NCBI GenBank assembly: GCA_964036295.1 | Contig: OZ038466.1 | Coordinates: 23,426,597-23,490,596 of the forward strand | DNA length: 64,000 bases | Direction of reading: 5' to 3' | DNA from: Plumapathes pennacea | Lineage: Eukaryota > Cnidaria > Anthozoa > Antipatharia > Myriopathidae | Shown here: piece by piece, positions 12,701 through 26,090 of the stretch | Layout: each line of letters begins with the position of its first letter | How positions within the stretch are numbered: position 1 is the first letter of the stretch | Made by a program: the position numbers and the translations under genes | Notes under the pieces: model-generated | What the model saw: only the letters and a program-made list of their open reading frames with translations | What the model was told of the DNA's origin: nothing | Database searches by the model: none

Positions 12701-15700
12701 TTTTTCGACCATCTCAGAATCGCATGAAACTTTCAGGAAGCGTTCCTGGGACTATGCCGACGGAGTTTGCATAGTTTTTGTAAACTTTTAGACCGCGCGT
12801 CGTGAGAAATTAGAGCAAATTACAGCAAATCATGCACTAATTAATTCATCACACCTTTCGAGTTAAGCTGTTATATTTCGGCAACGGATGAAGATAGATA
12901 AGGAAAATGTATTGCAAAAAGTCTTCTTATAGTCCAAGGAAGGTTTCCTGAAAGTTTCAAGAGTTTTCAATTTTTGACCAAAATCGGCAAAAAACCCTGT
13001 GCTATAGCCTTAGTATTTTGTCAAAATTCCAAGATTTTTCGACCATCTAAGAATCGCATGAAACTTTCAGGAAGCGTTCCTGGGACTATGTCGACGGAGT
13101 TTGCATAGTTTTTGTAAACTTTTAGACCGCGCGTCGTGAGAAGTTAGAGCAAATTACAGCAAATCATGCACTAATTAATTCATCACACCTTTCGAGTTAA
13201 GCTGTTATATCTCGGCAACGGATGAAGATAGATAAGGAAAATGTATTGCAAAAAGTCTTCTTATAGTCCAAGGAAGGTTTCCTGAAAGTTTCAAGAGTTT
13301 TCAATTTTTGGCCAAAATCGGCAAAAAACCCTGTGCTATAGCCTTAGTATTTTGTCAAAATTCCAAGATTTTTCGACCATCTCAGAATCGCATGAAACTT
13401 TCAGGAAACGTTCCTGGGACTATGCCGACGGAGTTTGCATAGTTTTTGTAAACTTTTAGACCGCGCGTCGTGAGAAATTAGAGCAAATTACAGCAAATCA
13501 TGCACTAATTAATTCATCACACCTTTCGAGTTAAGCTGTTATATCTCGGCAACGGATGAAGATAGATAAGGAAAATGTATTGCAAAAAGTCTTCTTATAG
13601 TCCAAGGAAGGTTTCCTGAAAGTTTCAAGAGTTTTCAATTTTTGGCCAAAATCGGCAAAAAACCCTGTGCTATAGCCTTAGTATTTTGTCAAAATTCCAA
13701 GATTTTTCGACCATCTCAGAATCGCATGAAACTTTCAGGAAACGTTCCTGGGACTATGCCGACGGAGTTTGCATAGTTTTTGTAAACTTTTAGACCGCGC
13801 GTCGTGAGAAATTAGAGCAAATTACAGCAAATCATGCACTAATTAATTCATCACACCTTTCGAGTTAAGCTGTTATATCTCGGCAACAGATGAAGATAGA
13901 TTAGGAAATTGTATTGCAAAAAGTCTTCTTATAGTCCAAGGAAGGTTTCCTGAAAGTTTCAAGAGTTTTCAATTTTTGGCCAAAATCGGCAAAAAACCCT
14001 GTGCTATAGCCTTAGTATTTTGTCAAAATTCCAAGATTTTTCGACCATCTCAGAATCGCATGAAACTTTCAGGAAGCGTTCCTTTCCGGGATTATGCCGA
14101 CGGAGTTTGCATAGTTTTTGTAAACTTTTAGACCGCGCGTCGTGAGAAATTAGAGCAAATTACAGCAAATCATGCACTAATTAATTCATCACACCTTTCG
14201 AGTTAAGCTGTTATATCTCGGCAACGGATGAAGATAGATAAGGAAAATGTATTGCAAAAAGTCTTCTTATAGTCCAAGGAAGGTTTCCTGAAAGTTTCAA
14301 GAGTTTTCAATTTTTGGCCAAAATCGGCAAAAAACCCTGTGCTATAGCCTTAGTATTTTGTCAAAATTCCAAGATTTTTCGACCATCTCAGAATCGCATG
14401 AAACTTTCAGGAAACGTTCCTGGGACTATGCCGACGGAGTTTGCATAGTTTTTGTAAACTTTTAGACCGCGCGTCGTGAGAAATTAGAGCAAATTACAGC
14501 AAATCATGCACTAATTAATTCATCACACCTTTCGAGTTAAGCAGTTATATCTCGGCAACGGATGAAGATAGATAAGGAAAATGTATTGCAAAAAGTCTTC
14601 TTATAGTCCAAGGAAGGTTTCCTGAAAGTTTCAAGAGTTTTCAATTTTTGGCCAAAATCGGCAAAAAACCCTGTGCTATAGCCTTAGTATTTTGTCAAAA
14701 TTCCAAGATTTTTCGACCATCTCAGAATCGCATGAAACTTTCAGGAAGCGTTCCTGGGACTATGCCGACGGAGTTTGCATAGTTTTTGTAAACTTTTAGA
14801 CCGCGCGTCGTGAGAAATTAGAGCAAATTACAGCAAATCATGCACTAATTAATTCATCACACCTTTCGAGTTAAGCTGTTATATCTCGGCAACGGATGAA
14901 GATAGATAAGGAAAATGTATTGCAAAAAGTCTTCTTATAGTCCAAGGAAGGTTTCCTGAAAGTTTCAAGAGTTTTCAATTTTTGGCCAAAATCGGCAAAA
15001 AACCCTGTGCTATAGCCTTAGTATTTTGTCAAAATTCCAAGATTTTTCGACCATCTCAGAATCGCATGAAACTTTCAGGAAACGTTCCTGGGACTATGCC
15101 GACGGAGTTTGCATAGTTTTTGTAAACTTTTAGACCGCGCGTCGTGAGAAATTAGAGCAAATTACAGCAAATCATGCACTAATTAATTCATCACACCTTT
15201 CGAGTTAAGCAGTTATATCTCGGCAACGGATGAAGATAGATAAGGAAAATGTATTGCAAAAAGTGTTGTTATAGTCCAAAGAAGGTTTCCTGAAAGTTTC
15301 AAGAGTTTTCAATTTTTGGCCAAAATCGGCAAAAAACCCTGTGCTATAGCCTTAGTATTTTGTCAAAATTCCAAGATTTTTCGACCATCTCAGAATCGCA
15401 TGAAACTTTCAGGAAGCGTTCCTGGGACTATGTCGACGGAGTTTGCATAGTTTTTGTAAACTTTTAGACCGCGCGTCGTGAGAAATTAGAGCAAATTACA
15501 GCAAATCATGCACTAATTAATTCATCACACCTTTCGAGTTAAGCTGTTATATCTCGGCAACGGATGAAGATAGATAAGGAAAATGTATTGCAAAAAGTCT
15601 TCTTATAGTCCAAGGAAGGTTTCCTGAAAGTTTCAAGAGTTTTCAATTTTTGGCCAAAATCGGCAAAAAACCCTGTGCTATAGCCTTAGTATTTTGTCAA

Positions 15701-16390
15701 AATTCCAAGATTTTTCGACCATCTCAGAATCGCATGAAACTTTCAGGAAACGTTCCTGGGACTATGCCGACGGAGTTTGCATAGTTTTTGTAAACTTTTA
15801 GACCGCGCGTCGTGAGAAATTAGAGCAAATTACAGCAAATCATGCACTAATTAATTCATCACACCTTTCGAGTTAAGCTGTTATATCTCGGCAACGGATG
15901 AAGATAGATAAGGAAAATGTATTGCAAAAAGTGTTGTTATAGTCCAAAGAAGGTTTCCTGAAAGTTTCAAGAGTTTTCAATTTTTGGCCAAAATCGGCAA
16001 AAAACCCTGTGCTATAGCCTTAGTATTTTGTCAAAATTCCAAGATTTTTCGACCATCTCAGAATCGCATGAAACTTTCAGGAAGCGTTCCTGGGACTATG
16101 GCGACGGAGTTTGCATTGTTTTTGTAAACTTTTAGACCGCGCGTCGTGAGAAATTAGAGCAAATTACAGCAAATCATGCACTAATTAATTCATCACACCT
16201 TTCGAGTTAAGCTGTTATATCTCGGCAACGGATGAAGATAGATAAGGAAAATGTATTGCAAAAAGTCTTCTTATAGTCCAAGGAAGGTTTCCTGAAAGTT
16301 TCAAGAGTTTTCAATTTTTGGCCAAAATCGGCAAAAAACCCTGTGCTATAGCCTTAGTATTTTGTCAAAATTCCAAGATTTTTCGACCAT

Positions 16391-19300
16391 TTCAGAATCG
16401 CATGAAACTTTCAGGAAACGTTCCTGGGACTATGCCGACGGAGTTTGCATAGTTTTTGTAAACTTTTAAACCGCGCGTCGTGAGAAATTAGAGCAAATTA
16501 CAGCAAATCATGCACTAATTAATTCATCACACCTTTCGAGTTAAGCTGTTATATCTCGGCAACGGATGAAGATAGATAAGGAAAATGTATTGCAAAAAGT
16601 CTTCTTATAGTCCAAGGAAGGTTTCCTGAAAGTTTCAAGAGTTTTCAATTTTTGGCCAAAATCGGCAAAAAACCCTGTGCTATAGCCTTAGTATTTTGTC
16701 AAAATTCCAAGATTTTTCGACCATCTCAGAATCGCATGAAACTTTCAGGAAACGTTCCTGGGACTATGCCGACGGAGTTTGCATAGTTTTTGTAAACTTT
16801 TAGACCGCGCGTCGTGAGAAATTAGAGCAAATTACAGCAAATCATGCACTAATTAATTCATCACACCTTTCGAGTTAAGCAGTTATATCTCGGCAACGGA
16901 TGAAGATAGATAAGGAAAATGTATTGCAAAAAGTGTTGTTATAGTCCAAGGAAGGTTTCCTGAAAGTTTCAAGAGTTTTCAATTTTTGGCCAAAATCGGC
17001 AAAAAACCCTGTGCTATAGCCTTAGTATTTTGTCAAAATTCCAAGATTTTTCGACCATCTCAGAATCGCATGAAACTTTCAGGAAGCGTTCCTGGGACTA
17101 TGGCGACGGAGTTTGCATTGTTTTTGTAAACTTTTAGACCGCGCGTCGTGAGAAATTAGAGCAAATTACAGCAAATCATGCACTAATTAATTCATCACAC
17201 CTTTCGAGTTAAGCTGTTATATCTCGGCAACGGATGAAGATAGATAAGGAAAATGTATTGCAAAAAGTCTTCTTATAGTCCAAGGAAGGTTTCCTGAAAG
17301 TTTCAAGAGTTTTCAATTTTTGGCCAAAATCGGCAAAAAACCCTGTGCTATAGCCTTAGTATTTTGTCAAAATTCCAAGATTTTTCGACCATCTCAGAAT
17401 CGCATGAAACTTTCAGGAAACGTTCCTGGGACTATGCCGACGGAGTTTGCATAGTTTTTGTAAACTTTTAGACCGCGCGTCGTGAGAAATTAGAGCAAAT
17501 TACAGCAAATCATGCACTAATTAATTCATCACACCTTTCGAGTTAAGCTGTTATATCTCGGCAAAAGATGAAGATAGATTAGGAAATTGTATTGCAAAAA
17601 GTCTTCTTATAGTCCAAGGAAGGTTTCCTGAAAGTTTCAAGAGTTTTCAACTTTTGGCCAAAATCGGCAAAAAACCCTGTGCTATAGCCTTAGTATTTTG
17701 TCAAAATTCCAAGATTTTTCGACCATCTCAGAATCGCATGAAACTTTCAGGAAGCGTTCCTTTCCGGGACTATGCCGACGGAGTTTGCATAGTTTTTGTA
17801 AACTTTTAGACCGCGCGTCGTGAGAAATTAGAGCAAATTACAGCAAATCATGCACTAATTAATTCATCACACCTTTCGAGTTAAGCTGTTATATCTCGGC
17901 AACGGATGAAGATAGATAAGGAAAATGTATTGCAAAAAGTGTTGTTATAGTCCAAAGAAGGTTTCCTGAAAGTTTCAAGAGTTTTCAATTTTTGGCCAAA
18001 ATCGGCAAAAAACCCTGTGCTATAGCCTTAGTATTTTGTCAAAATTCCAAGATTTTTCGACCATCTCAGAATCGCATGAAACTTTCAGGAAGCGTTCCTG
18101 GGACTATGGCGACGGAGTTTGCATTGTTTTTGTAAACTTTTAGACCGCGCGTCGTGAGAAATTAGAGCAAATTACAGCAAATCATGCACTAATTAATTCA
18201 TCACACCTTTCGAGTTAAGCTGTTATATCTCGGCAACGGATGAAGATAGATAAGGAAAATGTATTGCAAAAAGTCTTCTTATAGTCCAAGGAAGGTTTCC
18301 TGAAAGTTTCAAGAGTTTTCAATTTTTGGCCAAAATCGGCAAAAAACCCTGTGCTATAGCCTTAGTATTTTGTCAAAATTCCAAGATTTTTGGACCATCT
18401 CAGAATCGCATGAAACTTTCAGGAAACGTTCCTGGGACTATGCCGACGGAGTTTGCATAGTTTTTGTAAACTTTTAGACCGCGCGTCGTGAGAAATTAGA
18501 GCAAATTACAGCAAATCATGCACTAATTAATTCATCACACCTTTCGAGTTAAGCAGTTATATCTCGGCAACGGATGAAGATAGATAAGGAAAATGTATTG
18601 CAAAAAGTGTTGTTATAGTCCAAAGAAGGTTTCCTGAAAGTTTCAAGAGTTTTCAATTTTTGGCCAAAATCGGCAAAAAACCCTGTGCTATAGCCTTAGT
18701 ATTTTGTCAAAATTCCAAGATTTTTCGACCATCTCAGAATCGCATGAAACTTTCAGGAAGCGTTCCTGGGACTATGTCGACGGAGTTTGCATAGTTTTTG
18801 TAAACTTTTAGACCGCGCGTCGTGAGAAATTAGAGCAAATTACAGCAAATCATGCACTAATTAATTCATCACACCTTTCGAGTTAAGCTGTTATATCTCG
18901 GCAACGGATGAAGATAGATAAGGAAAATGTATTGCAAAAAGTCTTCTTATAGTCCAAGGAAGGTTTCCTGAAAGTTTCAAGAGTTTTCAATTTTTGGCCA
19001 AAATCGGCAAAAAACCCTGTGCTATAGCCTTAGTATTTTGTCAAAATTCCAAGATTTTTCGACCATTTCAGAATCGCATGAAACTTTCAGGAAACGTTCC
19101 TGGGACTATGCCGACGGAGTTTGCATAGTTTTTGTAAACTTTTAAACCGCGCGTCGTGAGAAATTAGAGCAAATTACAGCAAATCATGCACTAATTAATT
19201 CATCACACCTTTCGAGTTAAGCTGTTATATCTCGGCAACGGATGAAGATAGATAAGGAAAATGTATTGCAAAAAGTCTTCTTATAGTCCAAGGAAGGTTT

Positions 19301-21742
19301 CCTGAAAGTTTCAAGAGTTTTCAATTTTTGGCCAAAATCGGCAAAAAACCCTGTGCTATAGCCTTAGTATTTTGTCAAAATTCCAAGATTTTTCGACCAT
19401 CTCAGAATCGCATGAAACTTTCAGGAAACGTTCCTGGGACTATGCCGACGGAGTTTGCATAGTTTTTGTAAACTTTTAGACCGCGCGTCGTGAGAAATTA
19501 GAGCAAATTACAGCAAATCATGCACTAATTAATTCATCACACCTTTCGAGTTAAGCAGTTATATCTCGGCAACGGATGAAGATAGATAAGGAAAATGTAT
19601 TGCAAAAAGTGTTGTTATAGTCCAAGGAAGGTTTCCTGAAAGTTTCAAGAGTTTTCAATTTTTGGCCAAAATCGGCAAAAAACCCTGTGCTATAGCCTTA
19701 GTATTTTGTCAAAATTCCAAGATTTTTCGACCATCTCAGAATCGCATGAAACTTTCAGGAAGCGTTCCTGGGACTATGGCGACGGAGTTTGCATTGTTTT
19801 TGTAAACTTTTAGACCGCGCGTCGTGAGAAATTAGAGCAAATTACAGCAAATCATGCACTAATTAATTCATCACACCTTTCGAGTTAAGCTGTTATATCT
19901 CGGCAACGGATGAAGATAGATAAGGAAAATGTATTGCAAAAAGTCTTCTTATAGTCCAAGGAAGGTTTCCTGAAAGTTTCAAGAGTTTTCAATTTTTGGC
20001 CAAAATCGGCAAAAAACCCTGTGCTATAGCCTTAGTATTTTGTCAAAATTCCAAGATTTTTCGACCATCTCAGAATCGCATGAAACTTTCAGGAAACGTT
20101 CCTGGGACTATGCCGACGGAGTTTGCATAGTTTTTGTAAACTTTTAGACCGCGCGTCGTGAGAAATTAGAGCAAATTACAGCAAATCATGCACTAATTAA
20201 TTCATCACACCTTTCGAGTTAAGCTGTTATATCTCGGCAAAAGATGAAGATAGATTAGGAAATTGTATTGCAAAAAGTCTTCTTATAGTCCAAGGAAGGT
20301 TTCCTGAAAGTTTCAAGAGTTTTCAACTTTTGGCCAAAATCGGCAAAAAACCCTGTGCTATAGCCTTAGTATTTTGTCAAAATTCCAAGATTTTTCGACC
20401 ATCTCAGAATCGCATGAAACTTTCAGGAAGCGTTCCTTTCCGGGACTATGCCGACGGAGTTTGCATAGTTTTTGTAAACTTTTAGACCGCGCGTCGTGAG
20501 AAATTAGAGCAAATTACAGCAAATCATGCACTAATTAATTCATCACACCTTTCGAGTTAAGCTGTTATATCTCGGCAACGGATGAAGATAGATAAGGAAA
20601 ATGTATTGCAAAAAGTGTTGTTATAGTCCAAAGAAGGTTTCCTGAAAGTTTCAAGAGTTTTCAATTTTTGGCCAAAATCGGCAAAAAACCCTGTGCTATA
20701 GCCTTAGTATTTTGTCAAAATTCCAAGATTTTTCGACCATCTCAGAATCGCATGAAACTTTCAGGAAGCGTTCCTGGGACTATGGCGACGGAGTTTGCAT
20801 TGTTTTTGTAAACTTTTAGACCGCGCGTCGTGAGAAATTAGAGCAAATTACAGCAAATCATGCACTAATTAATTCATCACACCTTTCGAGTTAAGCTGTT
20901 ATATCTCGGCAACGGATGAAGATAGATAAGGAAAATGTATTGCAAAAAGTCTTCTTATAGTCCAAGGAAGGTTTCCTGAAAGTTTCAAGAGTTTTCAATT
21001 TTTGGCCAAAATCGGCAAAAAACCCTGTGCTATAGCCTTAGTATTTTGTCAAAATTCCAAGATTTTTGGACCATCTCAGAATCGCATGAAACTTTCAGGA
21101 AACGTTCCTGGGACTATGCCGACGGAGTTTGCATAGTTTTTGTAAACTTTTAGACCGCGCGTCGTGAGAAATTAGAGCAAATTACAGCAAATCATGCACT
21201 AATTAATTCATCACACCTTTCGAGTTAAGCAGTTATATCTCGGCAACGGATGAAGATAGATAAGGAAAATGTATTGCAAAAAGTGTTGTTATAGTCCAAA
21301 GAAGGTTTCCTGAAAGTTTCAAGAGTTTTCAATTTTTGGCCAAAATCGGCAAAAAACCCTGTGCTATAGCCTTAGTATTTTGTCAAAATTCCAAGATTTT
21401 TCGACCATCTCAGAATCGCATGAAACTTTCAGGAAGCGTTCCTGGGACTATGTCGACGGAGTTTGCATAGTTTTTGTAAACTTTTAGACCGCGCGTCGTG
21501 AGAAATTAGAGCAAATTACAGCAAATCATGCACTAATTAATTCATCACACCTTTCGAGTTAAGCTGTTATATCTCGGCAACGGATGAAGATAGATAAGGA
21601 AAATGTATTGCAAAAAGTCTTCTTATAGTCCAAGGAAGGTTTCCTGAAAGTTTCAAGAGTTTTCAATTTTTGGCCAAAATCGGCAAAAAACCCTGTGCTA
21701 TAGCCTTAGTATTTTGTCAAAATTCCAAGATTTTTCGACCAT
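16391..21742. repeat. Two tandem copies of an 8-monomer satellite block (~2,676 bp)
   Basis: Rare variants recur with an exact 2,676-bp offset: ccatttcagaatcg (16391 and 19067), cttttaaaccgcg (near 16461 and 19137), gcaaaagatgaag (17561 and 20237), the 4-base insertion cctttccggg (17759 and 20435), and tatgtcgacgg (near 18774 and 21450). The near identity of the two copies indicates a recent duplication. The right boundary is approximate. Confidence 0.85.
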
Positions 21743-22020
21743 CTCAGAATCGCATGAAACTTTCAGGAAACGTTCCTGGGACTATGCCGACGGAGTTTGC
21801 ATAGTTTTTGTAAACTTTTAGACCGCGCGTCGTGAGAAATTAGAGCAAATTACAGCAAATCATGCACTAATTAATTCATCACACCTTTCGAGTTAAGCTG
21901 TTATATCTCGGCAACGGATGAAGATAGATAAGGAAAATGTATTGCAAAAAGTCTTCTTATAGTCCAAGGAAGGTTTCCTGAAAGTTTCAAGAGTTTTCAA
22001 TTTTTGGCCAAAATCGGCAA

Positions 22021-22345
22021 AATTCCAAGATTTTTTAACCATCTCAGAATCGCATGAAACTTTCAGGAAATGTTCCTGGGACTATGCCGACGGAGTTTGC
22101 ATAGTTTTTGTAAACTTTAAGCCCGCGCGTCGCGAGGAATTAGAGCAAATTATCGACTAATTAAAACATCACACTTTTCAAAGTTTTAAGTGGTTTCGCT
22201 GCTATATCTTGCCAACGGATGGAGATAGATCAAGCAAATGTATTGCAGAAAGTCTTCTTATAGTCCCAGGAAGGTTTCTTAAAAGTTTCAAGAGTTTTCA
22301 ATTTTTGGCCAAAATTGGCAAAAAACCCTTGGCTATAGCCTTAGG
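22021..22345. repeat. Divergent terminal satellite monomer at the array edge
   Basis: At 22,020 the last regular monomer breaks off inside its A-rich spacer and joins, after losing about 30 bases of spacer, a final monomer that differs at many sites (for example tgttcctggg, cgcgcgtcgcgagg, tcgactaattaaaac, tgccaacggatggag). Satellite similarity ends at about 22,345 in ctatagccttag. Divergent border units are expected where homogenisation by unequal exchange no longer reaches. Confidence 0.9.
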
Positions 22346-25300
22346 TAAGCAAAAAATTTGACCATAGTTGTTGCCATCCGGTAACTTCGACCTCCACCCC
22401 TACTGGAACGTTTATGTACATCACATCCTTTCCCCCCCTCCCCCAGAGACGTCTTTATTAAGGACATCATTCAACAGAAATATAAAATACACGCATCAAA
22501 CTGGAAGTCCTTCACTAAAAGCTAAAGGCTACAAACATTTAAAAATACACCGACTAGTCGCTTTTAGAGCCTTCGCGAAAGAAAACAGACTCCGATTGCC
22601 TGCATCAGTTGCTCCGTACAATAATCTTTGCCAAGTAAAGTTTAAGAAGCGCGCGCCAAATGGACGGTGTATATATGAAATAATGTATCCAGTGCATCAC
22701 AGGTAAAGATACATCGTGCCTCAATAAAAATTGGAGTGGAATTGCCGTTCAAGTCCCGAGGATGGAATTCGCCAATTCTCTCCCGAAAATTCAAACAGTC
22801 AAAATATTTCCTGCGACAGTGAAAGCAAATTAAACTTGAGGCATGAGATAACTTTTAAATGTGACGCACACTCGATCAAACTCGAAAGCCTATAACAGTA
22901 GGTGCTTAGCCGAAGGGATCTGATAAACCAGATGTAGGAAGAGATGCGCGTTGCTCGCATATGACAATGAATAAATTAGATTTCGCTAGAAAAATCGATT
23001 TGAAATTGTTCAAAAAGGAAACTAAATAAATTGCGAAATCAATGGCGTTGAGCATTGGCTTTCGTCTCTCATCTTCTTCCAGTGTATTCAAATAATTTTC
23101 GGACGAAACTCCTGATGCAGATAAATTCATAAATGGCGACGACAGCTGAAGTTCCACGATAAATGAAAGTACGCGTTAAAAGATATTGGACATATGGTTT
23201 CGCAACATGTGCGACAGAATCAAAACGACTTTCAATCCTTCCAATCCAATAGACAAAAAAATAGAGCGCGCGATTCTCTTCCAACCATCCCAACTTAACA
23301 GAACCACAAAATAAACAGTTCTAACTCAAGAAATTCACAAACCTAAACCCTGGTACACCAGAAAATTCGAAGAAAAAGCAAAAGACCTGGGCCCGGTTGT
23401 TCAAAGAGTGGATAGCGCTATCCACAGGATAAATCCTTATCCTCTCGACTGAATTAAGCTTAATGGTTAATTCTATCCACTGGATAGCGACTTATCCGGC
23501 GAATAGCGCTATACACTCTTTGAACAACCGGGCCCAGGACAAACTTCAATTTAGCCAGCCCACCAAAATTGTAGTGCAAATGAATCAGAGAAGACACTGT
23601 TCAATGCTTCCACTAAGCAAAGCTTCGCTGTAAAATCGTTCCTACTTGAGTACGCAAAGTCTATCTGAATTTTGCGAGTTAAATTTTCAGGTCGTACCAG
23701 ATAAAGATATACCCTTCAAAAGTATAAACAGCACTAAACAAATGGCTGTAAAATTTCACAAACAGAATTCCATAACTAATATTTCTGCTTCGAAATATTC
23801 TTCATTTGCCTTGAAAAGCTAAGAAATATCCAGATCAAAATATTGATTTGTTCTCGTAAAAATACTTTCACAAAATTCTTGTAGTAGAAAACAGTGTGCA
23901 AGTTTCGATTTCTGAAGAGTATATAACTAGAAGCAGCAGCAAAAAAGAAAATAAGAAAAACATCTTTAGGTGTTCCAAACTGAGAAATCTATCAGGTGAC
24001 AAAATTGCACACCGAAGAAAATCTAATAACATGTCCAACATTTATTTATCATGCTAGTACCCAAACTTGAAAGCAACTGGAGAAATATTGTAAAAAATTG
24101 TACCAAGATCAACGCGAGGGCGACTAAAAAAAAAACCAACAATTTCGAAGACAAAAATAATGCACGCACGATAAAAATAAACGAAAACGTTTTATGAGGG
24201 AAGTTCTGCGGGTTTTTTTAACCGTCGAGAAAGAGAGCGATAAATTTACAAGCAGAAACAATAGAAAGGTAAAATCGATACCTGCGTAACTACAACGTTT
24301 TCACAACGAACAAAAAGTTACGCGCAAAAAGAAGTCCAATTGTAAACGTTTTAGAAAAGCAACAAGAAAAAAAAAAAAGTTGAAGAGTAAATAAAAAACA
24401 CTGGCAAACAAGAATTATTTGTAAGCCAAATTGAAAAGACATCATTGATTTTCAGCAGCCAATATCTGTATTGTTTGCATAAGTTATCATTTTGGATTTT
24501 TCTGCATAATAACGATACCGGACATGAAAAATTTGGCAATTTGGATCAAATGCAGCCATCTAGTTAAGAAATAACGACCTTCTCTTGCAATAACATCCCG
24601 TTCACATGTATGTGACAGATAAAAAACCAGGTTTTTGCCCGAAGTAGTGCAGTAAAACAAATTCAAAAAATGCCCTCGCGTTTAAAATCGTTCTTATTCA
24701 CGAATTAAAGTAAAAGAAAGTTTGGAGCGAATTGAATTGACTGAGAACGTTTGGAACACCTCTTTCAAAGACAAAATAAATAACATCATTCACGACTGTA
24801 GAATAACATTGACATATTATCAAAGCTTACGGTTTTCTGTTCAATACATTTCTTCATTCGTCTTCCGTTTGAGGCCAACTCCAGCCAAATATTTCTTGCA
24901 AACTTTGAGTTAAGTTCATGTGCCATGCTTCTTTTCCACTGTCCTGAAAATTGCGTGACGTGAAAGCTCTGCGAGAAGTGAGAGAAATGTACTGAATAAC
25001 CTGGAATGTTTCCAAGACAGGCATAAATCTAAGCGTAAGTTCGTTTTTGTCTCGTCCGTTCGTACGTCGTAAGTTTAAACTTAGAAAGACTCACCAGAAA
25101 GTCTGACTTTCGCTTGCTCAGCCATTTTAGGCTTTCAAAACTCTACTCACAAAAACACGTCCATCTTCGTCGGAGTCTTCTCACAAATGGCTTTTGTGCA
25201 CGATGGAACGAAACGCGTGAAAAATGCAGTCAGGCTGGTTTTGGCACGCTTGTCAGTTGGCATATCATTACATTTATACACATGGGACGCATGAACAAAA

Positions 25301-25733
25301 CAGCGCGCGAGGTGGGGTGGGGGTTTTTGGGTTATAAGTGAACGGCCATCGCTATACCCCTCAAAACATAGGGGGACGGGTGCTCTAACTCCACTGCGTA
25401 TCTGTGTATCCATTTCCAAATATACCTCAAAACCTATGGGCAGAGTATTCTGTAGTCGTCTTTTCTTTTGTACGTCTGCACCGGGCGATTCAGTGATGTC
25501 CGCTTCCAATACAATTCTATCAGCTGACCTTCATGTGGTTGATGCCTGGGATTGTCGATACACTGGTCTAAGTACACGATCGTATCGGGCTGGACGATTG
25601 TCGTGTTGTCGGATGATTGGCAGCCCGTTGTTGGCATGACGTCGTTCCGCAATCTCCATGAAGACGACAACGGACCAGCCATTTCAAAGAGCCACACTTT
25701 TTGGACACCGCGGGCGGCCATGATGATAATCGC
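22346..25733. other. Gene-poor stretch, AT-rich, one small transposon
   Basis: Apart from the foldback element at 23,386-23,538 I see no supported gene. The open frames here are short, start at non-ATG codons or overlap each other on both strands (for example around 25.1-25.7 kb on the minus strand), and none resembles a known family. Runs of A and T are frequent between 23.9 and 24.7 kb. Confidence 0.6.
23386..23538. mobile_element. Small foldback transposon with GGGCCCGGTT ends
   Basis: A 153-bp element with terminal inverted repeats. The left end is cctgggcccggttgttc and the right end is its complement, gaacaaccgggcccagg. The repeat continues inward through the Cys-less, non-coding motif tggatagcgctatcca. 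There is no coding capacity. The same type of end occurs in the element at 31,728-31,972, so both probably use the same transposase. The family cannot be named from the ends alone. Confidence 0.75.
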
Positions 25734-26090
25734 ACGACGTGTGGTGATGTGTTATATTCTTGGCTAATACGATGCGACGCCTGTAGTCATCATAATTGAT
25801 CCACGATATCTGGTGATAAGTTATATTTCCGGACAGGACTACTCTACTGTGATGCGATTTGTATACTCTTCATAATTTTTCCAACATATTTGGTGATGCA
25901 TTATGTTCCTAGCCAGGGCTACTTTACTGCGATGCGGCGCATGTAGTCCTCATAATTGTTCCACGACATCTGGTGATGTGTTATGTTCCTAGCCGCGGCT
26001 ACTCTATTGCGTTGCGGCGCATGTAGTCCTCATAATTGTTCCAAGATATATAGTGGTGTGTTTTGTTCCTGGTCAGAACTACTCTTGTCC
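25734..26090. repeat. 80-bp tandem repeat, about 4.5 degenerate copies
   Basis: The motif cataattg starts at 25791, 25871, 25951 and 26031, an exact 80-bp period. It lies within a unit carrying gtggtgatgtgttatgttcct and gatgcggcgcatgtagtcct. Copies 3 and 4 are the most alike. A further diverged copy lies at about 26,236-26,320, roughly three periods on, beyond a stretch of unrelated sequence. No open frame runs through it. Confidence 0.8.

Larger units (their letters stand above)
1..22345. repeat. Satellite array, ~334-bp monomer, about 66 copies
   Basis: Seen directly: the same ~334-bp unit repeats head to tail from the first base. The landmark agaatcgcatgaaac starts at 21, 354, 688 and 1022 and then keeps a 333-338 bp rhythm. 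Copies differ by only a few bases. The unit is AT-rich but keeps a CpG-rich core (gaccgcgcgtcgtgag), the palindrome ttttggccaaaa, and long A/T runs. It has stops in all frames, so no open frame of note exists here. The array is cut by the left window edge; its right edge is at 22,345 after a divergent last monomer. Long homogenised arrays of this kind are typical of pericentromeric or other heterochromatin, but the location is inference. No transposase, RNA gene or unrelated insertion interrupts it. Confidence 0.97.

Noticed and set aside
1-22345. A CRISPR array
   Set aside because: The whole 334-bp unit is repeated with no unique spacers, and the genome is eukaryotic.
1-22345. A CENP-B box in the satellite monomer
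   Set aside because: The closest stretch (tttcgagttaagctg) lacks the CGGG half of the consensus on either strand.
22368-22706. A 112-codon plus-strand gene right after the satellite
   Set aside because: It starts at TTG, shows no known domain and has no sign of exon structure.
25147-25721. Overlapping minus-strand frames of 95 and 120 codons
   Set aside because: They overlap each other and plus-strand frames, show no domain, and border a tandem repeat.
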